From Dermatophilaceae bacterium (lineage in GTDB: Bacteria; Actinomycetota; Actinomycetes; Actinomycetales; Dermatophilaceae), in NCBI GenBank assembly GCA_013361975.1, contig JABFXB010000113.1:1-5183 (forward strand): DNA of 5,183 nucleotides, read 5' to 3'. A program made the translations under genes and the position numbers. Each line of letters starts with the position of its first letter. The first letter of the stretch is position 1. The notes under the pieces are model-generated. The model searched no databases and was not told the DNA's origin. It was given only the letters and a program-made list of their open reading frames with translations. This document shows positions 1 to 4,623 of this stretch, one piece after another.

Positions 1-320
1 ACGTCGCCACGCTTGAGGTCGAACGGTCCCGGAGTCAGCTTGCTCACGATGACGCGGTCGTCCTTGACCAGGGTGTTCTCCATCGACCCGGAGGGGATGT
101 AGAACGCCTGGAACAGCCACGTCTTGACGACGAACGACAGCACCATCGCGAGGACGACGACGATGAGCAGCTCCTTGAGACCGGCCAGGACCGTGCCCAC
201 GAAGCCCCGGGGCTCGTCGTCGTAGTCCTCATCGACGTCGTCGACGTCGTCACTCTCGTCGATGCCGTCAACAGGTCGCCCGCGCGTGGGGTCCTCGGGG
301 CGTCCGGTGTACTGCGACAT
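1..320 (-). CDS. lepB: Signal peptidase I, N-terminal part (runs off window)
   Basis: Type I signal peptidase, a membrane serine protease that cuts signal peptides from exported proteins on the outer face of the cytoplasmic membrane. Only the first 106 codons lie in the window; the C-terminal part, with the catalytic Lys and the GDNR box, is beyond the left edge. Seen: a very acidic cytoplasmic N-terminus (Asp/Glu-rich, residues 21-37), one membrane segment at about 49-66, then the box YIPSGSMENTL with the nucleophile Ser at residue 79, and the start of the next box, DLKRGD, at 101-106. The ATG start at 318-320 shares one base with the TGA of the upstream signal peptidase gene (TGATG), which indicates translational coupling; there is only a weak GGTGAG ahead of it. 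It is the second of two tandem paralogues, and its N-terminus differs completely from the first. Family assignment is firm; which of the two is the main enzyme cannot be told. Confidence 0.93.
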   Translation of the reverse strand, partial: MSQYTGRPEDPTRGRPVDGIDESDDVDDVDEDYDDEPRGFVGTVLAGLKELLIVVVLAMVLSFVVKTWLFQAFYIPSGSMENTLVKDDRVIVSKLTPGPFDLKRGD

Positions 321-1072
321 CACTCACCATTTCGTGGGACGGAGGCAATTTGTCCTTGGTCGACCGACCCGAGCCGATCGAGCGGCCAGTATCGCACCCA
401 AACCTTGCCGATGATGTCGCTGCCGGGCACCATGCCGCCGCCCGGCTCGCCGAGGTGCGCGCGCGAGTCGGCGGAGGCCCCGCGGTTGTCGCCCATCATC
501 CAGAAGCGGTCGGGCGGGACGACCACGTCGAACGGTGTCGCGCTCGGTCGCGCGCCCGCCGCGAGGTAGGGCTCGGTGACCGCGACACCGTTGATCTCGA
601 GGCGACCGTCGGCGGCGCAGCAGCGCACGTGGTCGCCGGGCAGGCCGATGACCCGCTTGACGTAGTCGGTGGGCTGCCCCTTGCCGGCCAGGCTCTCCAC
701 CGCCTCGACGAGCCGCTGGAGCACGCCGCGCTGGGGCACGTCGAGGTTGAACGCCTCGGAAGCGTCGAAGACGACGATGTCGCCCCGCTGGACCTGGTCG
801 GGCGGCGTCGTGCGCGACACGAGGAGGCGGTCGCCGACGAGGAGGGTTTCCTGCATCGACTCGCTGGGGATGCCGAACGGCGTCACGAAGAAGGCCCGCA
901 GGACGACGACTGCGAGCAGCAGCACCGCGGGACCGAGCAGCCACCGGTGGCGCCGGGCAACGGCATACCGGGCGGCGGCCCGGTGCGCCCCGGCGTACGA
1001 CCAAGGCGCGGCGGATCCCGTGCCGGGCAGCGCCTCGGAACTCGTGTCCGGGCCGGCCCGTTCGGGGTCCAC
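320..1072 (-). CDS. lepB: Signal peptidase I (complete, first of two tandem copies)
   Basis: Complete type I signal peptidase (S26 family) of 250 residues, which removes signal peptides from Sec- and Tat-exported proteins. An Ala/Arg-rich cytoplasmic N-terminus of about 43 residues precedes one membrane segment (about 45-63). Then come the boxes of the family: FGIPSESMQETL with nucleophile Ser72, QRGDIVVF (95-102), DYVKRVIGLPGD with the general base Lys139, and MGDNRGASADSR (193-204). A Cys pair (151-152) sits in the outer domain. The start is a GTG 42 nt after the rplS stop; rplS and this gene share a frame, and the rplS TGA is the first in-frame stop upstream, so the start cannot lie much earlier. 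The Shine-Dalgarno is weak (GAGG close to the GTG). It is probably co-transcribed with rplS and overlaps the next lepB by one base. The serine-lysine dyad is intact, so it should be active. Confidence 0.95.
   Translation of the reverse strand: MDPERAGPDTSSEALPGTGSAAPWSYAGAHRAAARYAVARRHRWLLGPAVLLLAVVVLRAFFVTPFGIPSESMQETLLVGDRLLVSRTTPPDQVQRGDIVVFDASEAFNLDVPQRGVLQRLVEAVESLAGKGQPTDYVKRVIGLPGDHVRCCAADGRLEINGVAVTEPYLAAGARPSATPFDVVVPPDRFWMMGDNRGASADSRAHLGEPGGGMVPGSDIIGKVWVRYWPLDRLGSVDQGQIASVPRNGE
960..968 (+). repeat. ACGGCATAC repeat, copy in lepB
   Basis: Nine-base core of the same word, on the plus strand, inside the complete lepB. On the coding strand it forces the AT-richer codons TAT (Tyr36) and GTT (Val38). 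Confidence 0.5.
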
Positions 1073-1114
1073 CGCGCCTCGCGTGGTCAGACGGACGTCT
1101 GCGTCAGCAGGTCG

Positions 1115-1489
1115 TCAGCTCTTCGCGCCGGCCTTGGCCGGGATGCTGTCGCGCTTCTCGCGGATCTTGGCAGCCTTGCCGCGCAGGCCGCGCAGGTAGT
1201 AGAGCTTCGCGCGACGCACATCACCGCGGGTCACGACCTCGATCTTGTCGATGACCGGGGTGTGCAGCGGGAAGGTGCGCTCGACGCCGACGCCGAAGGA
1301 GATCTTGCGGACCGTGAAGGTCTCGCCGATGCCGCCGCCGTGGCGACGGATGACGATGCCCTGGAACACCTGGACACGCGAGCGCGTGCCCTCGATGACC
1401 TTGACGTGGACCTTGAGGGTGTCACCGGCGCGGAACTCGGGAACGTCCGAGCGCAGCGATGCGGCGTTGATCTCGTCAAACGTGTGCAT
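1115..1489 (-). CDS. rplS: 50S ribosomal protein L19
   Basis: Ribosomal protein L19 (bL19), located at the 30S-50S interface and contributing to an intersubunit bridge. The 124-residue product is a little longer than the usual 114-120. The fold is recognised from FRAGDTLKVHVKVIEG (19-34), the central VQVFQGIVIRRHGGGIGETF (39-58), VRKISFGVGVERTFPLHTP (60-78) and the basic end RRAKLYYLRGLRGKAAKIRE (92-111). A Lys/Ala tail follows. ATG at 1487-1489 is the natural family start (MHTFDEINAASLR). The Shine-Dalgarno is poor: GAGAAAG lies well upstream. In most bacteria rplS follows trmD directly; here a permease gene on the opposite strand lies between them, so rplS must have its own promoter in 1490-1694. 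The two lepB genes follow at 42 nt and then a 1-nt overlap, so rplS-lepB-lepB is probably one transcript. Confidence 0.97.
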   Translation of the reverse strand: MHTFDEINAASLRSDVPEFRAGDTLKVHVKVIEGTRSRVQVFQGIVIRRHGGGIGETFTVRKISFGVGVERTFPLHTPVIDKIEVVTRGDVRRAKLYYLRGLRGKAAKIREKRDSIPAKAGAKS

Positions 1490-1505
1490 GATGCTTCGCT
1501 TTCTC

Positions 1506-1523
1506 AGGTGCCACAGGCCACCT
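1506..1523 (-). promoter_or_regulatory. Hairpin in rplS leader, proximal
   Basis: Read on the minus strand, AGGTGGCCTGTGGCACCT can fold as a 5-bp stem, a one-base bulge, 2 more pairs and a TGT loop. It ends 16 nt before the rplS ATG, where an RNA structure could affect ribosome access. Leader RNAs of L19 with autoregulatory roles are known in some other phyla; that this one works so is inference. Confidence 0.35.
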
Positions 1524-1590
1524 CGTCACAATGTGGGTGTCGCGTCCGCCGGGCCGCGTGGCCGACCGTGTGGTGCTGGTGGGCCAACTC

Positions 1591-1605
1591 CCCCTGCGGC
1601 AGGGG
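1591..1605 (-). promoter_or_regulatory. Hairpin in rplS leader, distal
   Basis: A perfect 6-bp inverted repeat, CCCCTG/CAGGGG with a 3-nt loop, lies about 100 nt before the rplS start, inside the transcribed leader if the promoter lies near 1630-1660. No T-tract follows it, so it is not a standard terminator. Its function is unknown. Confidence 0.3.
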
Positions 1606-1631
1606 CCGTCGAGTGCCGGACGCAAGGAGCA

Positions 1632-1661
1632 AGTCTGCCAGAGCACGCCGCATACCTGAAA
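1632..1661 (-). promoter_or_regulatory. Candidate rplS promoter
   Basis: rplS is cut off from the upstream rpsP-trmD series by an opposite-strand gene, so a promoter is expected in this gap. The best minus-strand pair I can see is TTTCAG (1656-1661) as a poor -35 and CAGACT (1632-1637) as a -10, 18 nt apart. This would give a leader of roughly 135 nt containing both hairpins. The matches to consensus are weak; the need for a promoter is firmer than its exact position. Confidence 0.25.
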
Positions 1662-1682
1662 TCGGCGAACCGAGCACGTGAC

Positions 1683-1694
1683 TAGCGTGGGGCC
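1683..1694 (+). promoter_or_regulatory. Probable -10 element of leaderless fetB transcript
   Basis: TAGCGT (1683-1688) matches the actinobacterial -10 form TANNNT and ends exactly 6 nt before the GTG start of the permease gene at 1695. That distance puts the transcription start on the first base of the GTG. This, with the absence of a good Shine-Dalgarno, is the layout of a leaderless mRNA, common in Actinobacteria. No convincing -35 is seen. Confidence 0.5.
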
Positions 1695-2453
1695 GTGGAC
1701 GTCTCCCCCGGCTGGCCCGTCGTCGGCTGCCTCGCCATCCTGCTGGCCGTGACCGTCGCCGCCGACCGTCTCGGCCGCATCGACCTCGACCGTCAGGCGG
1801 TGCTGGCCGGCGGCCGGGCGGTCGTCCAGCTCACCCTGGTCGCGCTCGTCATCACCGCCGTCGTCGGCTCCCTGTGGCTCTCGTTCGTCGCGGTCGGGGT
1901 GATGTTCGCGATGGCGGTGGTCACGACGACGCGCCGGGTCGGGGCGCCGGCCGCGTGGCCGTGGGCCGCAGCGGCCATGGCGTGCGGGGTCGTGCCCGTC
2001 GTCGGGATCGTGCTCGCGACGGGCGCCGTCCCGCTCGCCGGGATCGCGCTCATCCCCGTCGCGGGCATCGTCATCGGCAACACGATGACCGTGCACACCC
2101 TCGTCGGCAGGCGCACCTTCGCGGCGCTGCGCGAGGAGCGGGGACAGTACGAGGCGGCCCTCTCGCTGGGGCTGACGTCGGAGCAGGCGATCGACGAGGT
2201 CATCGCGCGGCGCGTGCCCGAGGGCATCCTGCCCAGCCTCGACCAGGTGCGCACGTCGGGTGTCGTGACGCTGCCGGGCGCCTTCATCGGCGTCATGCTC
2301 GGTGGCGGCAGCGCGGTCCAGGCGGCGACCGCGCAGGTGCTGGTGCTCTTCGCGATCATGGCGACGCAGGCGGTCACCGCCGGCGTGCAGGCCGCCCTCA
2401 TCCGGCGCCGGCTGCTGCTGCCCGACGACCTGCGCGACGGGCTGCCCGCCTGA
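1695..2453 (+). CDS. fetB: FetB/UPF0014-family ABC transporter permease
   Basis: Integral membrane protein of 252 residues, of the UPF0014 family (E. coli FetB/YbbM and plant STAR2/ALS3). FetB with the ATPase FetA has been linked to iron export and oxidative stress resistance in E. coli. Seen: about seven hydrophobic segments (roughly 8-24, 43-59, 61-79, 92-110, 113-130, 187-205, 213-233); the family signature IALIPVAGIVIGNTM (117-131); a cytoplasmic loop REERGQYEAALSLGLTSEQA (146-165), probably the part that contacts an ATPase; and VVTLPGAFIGVMLGGG (190-205). Length matches the family. The GTG start follows a -10-like TAGCGT, suggesting a leaderless transcript. It is the only plus-strand gene, lies between trmD and rplS, and no fetA-like ATPase is in the window, so its partner must be encoded elsewhere. 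The substrate is not shown by the sequence; iron or another metal is inferred from the family. Confidence 0.85.
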   Translation: MDVSPGWPVVGCLAILLAVTVAADRLGRIDLDRQAVLAGGRAVVQLTLVALVITAVVGSLWLSFVAVGVMFAMAVVTTTRRVGAPAAWPWAAAAMACGVVPVVGIVLATGAVPLAGIALIPVAGIVIGNTMTVHTLVGRRTFAALREERGQYEAALSLGLTSEQAIDEVIARRVPEGILPSLDQVRTSGVVTLPGAFIGVMLGGGSAVQAATAQVLVLFAIMATQAVTAGVQAALIRRRLLLPDDLRDGLPA

Positions 2454-2476
2454 CCAAGCCGCCCTGCCCGGGTCAG
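2450..2476. terminator. Weak inverted repeat spanning two convergent stop codons
   Basis: CTGACC (2450-2455) and GGTCAG (2471-2476) are perfect 6-bp inverted repeats that contain the stop codons of fetB (plus) and trmD (minus), separated by a 15-nt loop. Only 19 nt lie between the two genes, so any bidirectional terminator must overlap the coding ends. No T-tract is present and the stem is short, so a terminator role is only possible. Confidence 0.2.
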
Positions 2477-3642
2477 CGGCGCCGCTTGACGAGCGTGACC
2501 GCGCCCGGCACGGGGGGCGGCGCGTCGGTGATGCGGTAGCCCGCCTTCCTGTAGAGCCTCAGGTTGTCGGTGCTCTTCGCGCCCGTGTGCAGCGAGAACG
2601 TGCGTATGCCGTCGGGCGCGGTGGACTCGGCGTGCTCGAGGAGGCGCCGGCCGAGTCCGCGGCCCTGCAGGTCGGGCACGACGCAGAGGCGCCCGATGTG
2701 CCAGTCGTCGTCGTGCCGCGACGTGCGCACCGCGCCGACGAGACGGCCGGCCTTGCGGGCGACCCACGTCTGGGTGGTGTCGAGGCTGGCGCGCACGTCG
2801 TCGAGGCTCTCGTGCAGGGCGGGGACGTCGAGCGTGTCGTTGACGAGGGCCTCCTGCACCCAGCAGGCGCGCATCAGGACGGCGAGCTCGGGCACGTCGC
2901 CGGGGGTGGCCGCAGCGATCTCGACGTCGCCGTCGCCGTGCGAGGCGTGCAGCAGGTCGGGCCGGCGGGCGGCCGTGCGGGCGAGCCGCTGCTCGTGCCG
3001 CCAGGCCGCGATGGCGCCGTGGTTGCCCGAGAGCAGCACCTCGGGCACCTCACGGCCGTTCCACGTGCGGGGCTTCGTGTAGATGGGGTACTCGAGCAGG
3101 CCGTCCTCGTGCGACTCCTCGACGAGCGACTCGGCGTTGCCGATGACCCCCGGGACGAGGCGGCCGACGGCCTCGACCATGGCGAGCACCGCGACCTCGC
3201 CGCCGTTGAGCACGTAGTCGCCGAGACTCACCACGGAGACCTCGAGGCCGAGATCCTCGCGGGCGTGCTCGTAGACGCGCTCGTCGATGCCCTCGTAGCG
3301 GCCGCAGGCGAAGGCGAGCCACGGCTCCTGCGCCAGCTCCCGCGCGAGCGCCTGGGTGAACGGCTGCCCGCCCGGACCCGGGACGACGAGGCGCGGCCTG
3401 GTCGCTGGATCCGCTTGTGCCACAACGTGGTCGAGCGCCTCGGCCCAGGGCTGCGCCTTCATGACCATGCCCGCTCCCCCGCCGTAGGGGGTGTCGTCGA
3501 CGGTGCGGTGCCGGTCGTGGGTGAAGTCGCGCAGGTCGTGCACGCACACCTCGAGCAGCCCGTCCTGACGGGCCTTGCCGATGAGCGACAGGTCGAGCGC
3601 CGAGAGGTAGTCGGGAAAGATCGAGACGACGTCGATGCGCAT
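2473..3642 (-). CDS. trmD: TrmD tRNA (guanine-37-N1)-methyltransferase fused to a GNAT acetyltransferase domain
   Basis: The N-terminal part (about 1-232) is TrmD, which methylates N1 of G37 next to the anticodon of several tRNAs, using S-adenosylmethionine, and prevents frameshifting. Its marks are MRIDVVSIFPDYL (1-13), TPYGGGAGMVMKAQP (51-65), the knot motifs CGRYEGIDERV (113-123) and SLGDYVLNGGE (139-149), Arg161 (E. coli Arg154) and YTKPRTWNG (188-196). Glu176 stands where E. coli has catalytic Asp169, by eye alignment. Residues 238-389 form a GNAT N-acetyltransferase: LCVVPDLQGRGLG (319-331) is the acetyl-CoA loop and NLRLYRKAGYRI (360-371) the typical C-terminal motif. The acceptor is unknown. 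The 389-residue length exceeds that of ordinary TrmD (about 230-280). The start at 3642 matches the family; a GTG at 3696 overlaps the rimM stop by 4 nt, has a better Shine-Dalgarno (GAGGG, 6 nt spacing), and would add 18 residues. It is the last gene of this operon part and converges on fetB. Confidence 0.95.
   Translation of the reverse strand: MRIDVVSIFPDYLSALDLSLIGKARQDGLLEVCVHDLRDFTHDRHRTVDDTPYGGGAGMVMKAQPWAEALDHVVAQADPATRPRLVVPGPGGQPFTQALARELAQEPWLAFACGRYEGIDERVYEHAREDLGLEVSVVSLGDYVLNGGEVAVLAMVEAVGRLVPGVIGNAESLVEESHEDGLLEYPIYTKPRTWNGREVPEVLLSGNHGAIAAWRHEQRLARTAARRPDLLHASHGDGDVEIAAATPGDVPELAVLMRACWVQEALVNDTLDVPALHESLDDVRASLDTTQTWVARKAGRLVGAVRTSRHDDDWHIGRLCVVPDLQGRGLGRRLLEHAESTAPDGIRTFSLHTGAKSTDNLRLYRKAGYRITDAPPPVPGAVTLVKRRR
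2603..2613 (-). repeat. GACGGCATACG repeat, copy in trmD-GNAT
   Basis: One of three identical 11-mers. It lies inside the GNAT domain, where it is read Asp-Gly-Ile-Arg using the codon ATA for Ile346, which is rare in such a GC-rich genome. Confidence 0.6.
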
Positions 3643-3654
3643 CGCAGGACGCGA

Positions 3655-3668
3655 CGCCCCTCGGGGCG
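3655..3668 (-). promoter_or_regulatory. Hairpin just before trmD, enclosing a GAGGGG
   Basis: CGCCCC/GGGGCG with a 2-nt centre is a perfect palindrome, 12 nt before the ATG of trmD at 3642. On the mRNA it contains GAGGGG, the only Shine-Dalgarno-like run near that ATG, so the site may be masked unless ribosomes finishing rimM (stop 3693-3695) open it. If the GTG at 3696 is the true start, the hairpin lies inside the coding region instead. Confidence 0.4.
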
Positions 3669-3692
3669 CAGGCGAGCCGGAGGACAGGCCGG

Positions 3693-4223
3693 TCACTCGG
3701 TGCCCTCGCGGTAGAGGTCGAAGAGCCCGGCTGGGGCGTCGACGACGACATGGTCGTCGGCGACCGTCGGCACGATGCGCTTCACGAACGGGACGTATGC
3801 CGTCACGCCGTCGGTGAGGGTGATGACGAGGCGGTCCTGGGCGGGACCGATCTCGAGCCCGCTGACGGTTCCGACCTGCTCGCCCGCAGGGTCGCGCACC
3901 TGCAGACCGACGAGGTCCTCCTCGTAGTAGCCCTCGTCGTCGTCCGCCTTGGGGGCCGACTCGGGCAGCACGAGCCTCGTGCCGCGCAACCCCTCGGCGC
4001 CGGTGCGGTCGGGGACCTCCTCGAAGGTGAGCAGCCAGATGCCGCGGTGCACGCGCGTCGAGGCGATGGTCAGGGCGGTCGGCACGCCGGAGCCCGGCTC
4101 GGCCTCGGTCGCGACGACCGTGCCCGGGGCGAAACGCGACTCGGGGTCGTCGGTGTGCAGCTGCACGGTGACCTCGCCACGGAGTCCGTGCGGCTTGCCG
4201 ATGCGGGCGAGGACGACGTTCAT
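3693..4223 (-). CDS. rimM: 16S rRNA processing protein RimM
   Basis: RimM binds the 30S subunit through protein S19 and aids maturation of the head of the 30S and of 16S rRNA. The 176-residue product has the family layout: N-terminal RimM barrel opening with ARIGKPHGLRGEVTVQLHTD (6-25), RGIWLLTFEEVPDRTGAEGLRG covered by 60-81, an acidic linker (Asp/Glu-rich, about 93-103), then a PRC-barrel with YYEEDLVGLQVRD (99-111), GPAQDRLVI (126-134) and YVPFVKRIVPTVADD (143-157). ATG at 4221-4223 is chosen because the family begins near MNVVLARIGKPHG and because TGAGAGGA, a good Shine-Dalgarno core GAGAGG (4233-4238), sits 9 nt upstream. An in-frame start at 4298 would add a 25-residue Arg/Pro-rich stretch unlike the family. 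It lies 155 nt after khpA, the largest gap in this operon part, and is tightly joined to trmD. Confidence 0.96.
   Translation of the reverse strand: MNVVLARIGKPHGLRGEVTVQLHTDDPESRFAPGTVVATEAEPGSGVPTALTIASTRVHRGIWLLTFEEVPDRTGAEGLRGTRLVLPESAPKADDDEGYYEEDLVGLQVRDPAGEQVGTVSGLEIGPAQDRLVITLTDGVTAYVPFVKRIVPTVADDHVVVDAPAGLFDLYREGTE
3794..3804 (-). repeat. GACGGCATACG repeat, copy in rimM
   Basis: Second identical 11-mer, in the PRC-barrel part of rimM. Here the frame gives Thr-Ala-Tyr-Val with the AT-richer alanine codon GCA (Ala142). Confidence 0.6.
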
Positions 4224-4290
4224 GGCCCGAATCCTCTCAGGTTTGGCGGCCGGCCGGGCACGCGTCCGACGGCCCGGCGACGCCGTGTGC

Positions 4291-4301
4291 GACGGCATAC
4301 G
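4291..4301 (+). repeat. GACGGCATACG repeat, intergenic copy
   Basis: Third identical 11-mer, in the khpA-rimM gap and in the opposite orientation to the copies in rimM and trmD. It lies 20 nt from the strong hairpin at 4321-4358. Confidence 0.6.
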
Positions 4302-4320
4302 TGAACGGTGGGCGCAGACG

Positions 4321-4358
4321 GCAGTGGGGCACCCCGGTCACCCGGGATGCCCCACTGC
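4321..4358 (-). terminator. Strong hairpin between khpA and rimM (attenuator or processing site)
   Basis: GCAGTGGGGCA (4321-4331) and TGCCCCACTGC (4348-4358) are perfect 11-bp arms. Inside them, after one mismatch, CCCGG/CCGGG adds 5 more pairs around a 4-nt loop. On the mRNA it forms about 20 nt after the khpA stop and about 100 nt before rimM. There is no U-run after it, so it is not a classical intrinsic terminator, though U-less hairpins have been proposed as terminators in Actinobacteria. It would fit partial termination, RNase processing or 3'-end protection that lowers rimM-trmD output below that of the ribosomal protein genes. The structure is clear; its role is inferred. Confidence 0.55.
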
Positions 4359-4378
4359 TCTGGCGTTCTGGCGGTCGG

Positions 4379-4621
4379 TCAGCGGACGCGGTCGGTGTCG
4401 ACGATGTCGACACGGACGTTGCCGTTGCCCGCGAGGGCGCCGACGACGGTGCGCAGCGCGCTCGCCGTGCGACCGGAGCGGCCGATGACGCGGCCGAGGT
4501 CGTCGGGGTGCACCCGGACCTCGAGCAGCTCACCGCGGCGCAGCTCCTTGCGACGCACGACGACGTCCTCGTCGTGGTCGACGATGCCCTTGACGAGGTG
4601 CTCGAGCGCCTCCTCGAGCAT
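4379..4621 (-). CDS. khpA: KH-domain RNA-binding protein KhpA
   Basis: An 80-residue single-KH-domain protein. The GxxG loop that grips single-stranded RNA is seen as GRSG (47-50) in VHPDDLGRVIGRSGRTASAL (37-56), flanked by the expected helices, with LRTVVGAL following and a final strand VRVDIVDTDRVR. Length and position between rpsP and rimM match KhpA (formerly YlqC-type) of Gram-positive bacteria. In Firmicutes KhpA pairs with KhpB/Jag/EloR and affects cell elongation and many transcripts; whether this holds in Actinobacteria is not shown here. ATG at 4619-4621 follows the rpsP stop by only 2 nt and has no strong Shine-Dalgarno of its own, so translation is probably coupled to rpsP. Confidence 0.93.
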   Translation of the reverse strand: MLEEALEHLVKGIVDHDEDVVVRRKELRRGELLEVRVHPDDLGRVIGRSGRTASALRTVVGALAGNGNVRVDIVDTDRVR

Positions 4622-4623
4622 GC

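Noticed and set aside
228..252. Repeated GACGTC units in the lepB N-terminal coding region
   Set aside because: Explained by codons for the Asp/Val-rich acidic stretch; not a separate repeat element.
1526..1536. Imperfect palindrome CACAATGTG upstream of rplS as an operator
   Set aside because: Only four paired bases around one centre base; such short matches are expected by chance.
350..1681. Long plus-strand reading frame opposite lepB and rplS
   Set aside because: It is antisense to two certain genes with clear catalytic and family motifs, and its product is Arg/Ala/Asp-rich low-complexity sequence typical of high-GC shadow frames.
2472..2490. Near-palindrome GTCAGCGGCGCCGCTTGAC at the 3' end of trmD-GNAT
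   Set aside because: It has almost no loop and one unpaired base, and codes for the Arg-rich end of the protein; not convincing as a terminator.
2302..3714. Long plus-strand reading frame opposite trmD-GNAT
   Set aside because: It starts inside fetB and runs antisense to trmD; no recognisable domain, composition of a shadow frame.
4246..4257. GGCCGGCC palindrome before rimM
   Set aside because: Short and pure GC, expected in such base composition; no further structure around it.
4224..4298. Upstream extension of RimM by 25 residues
   Set aside because: The extension is Arg/Pro-rich, unlike the family, and crosses the intergenic repeat; the ATG at 4223 has a good ribosome binding site.
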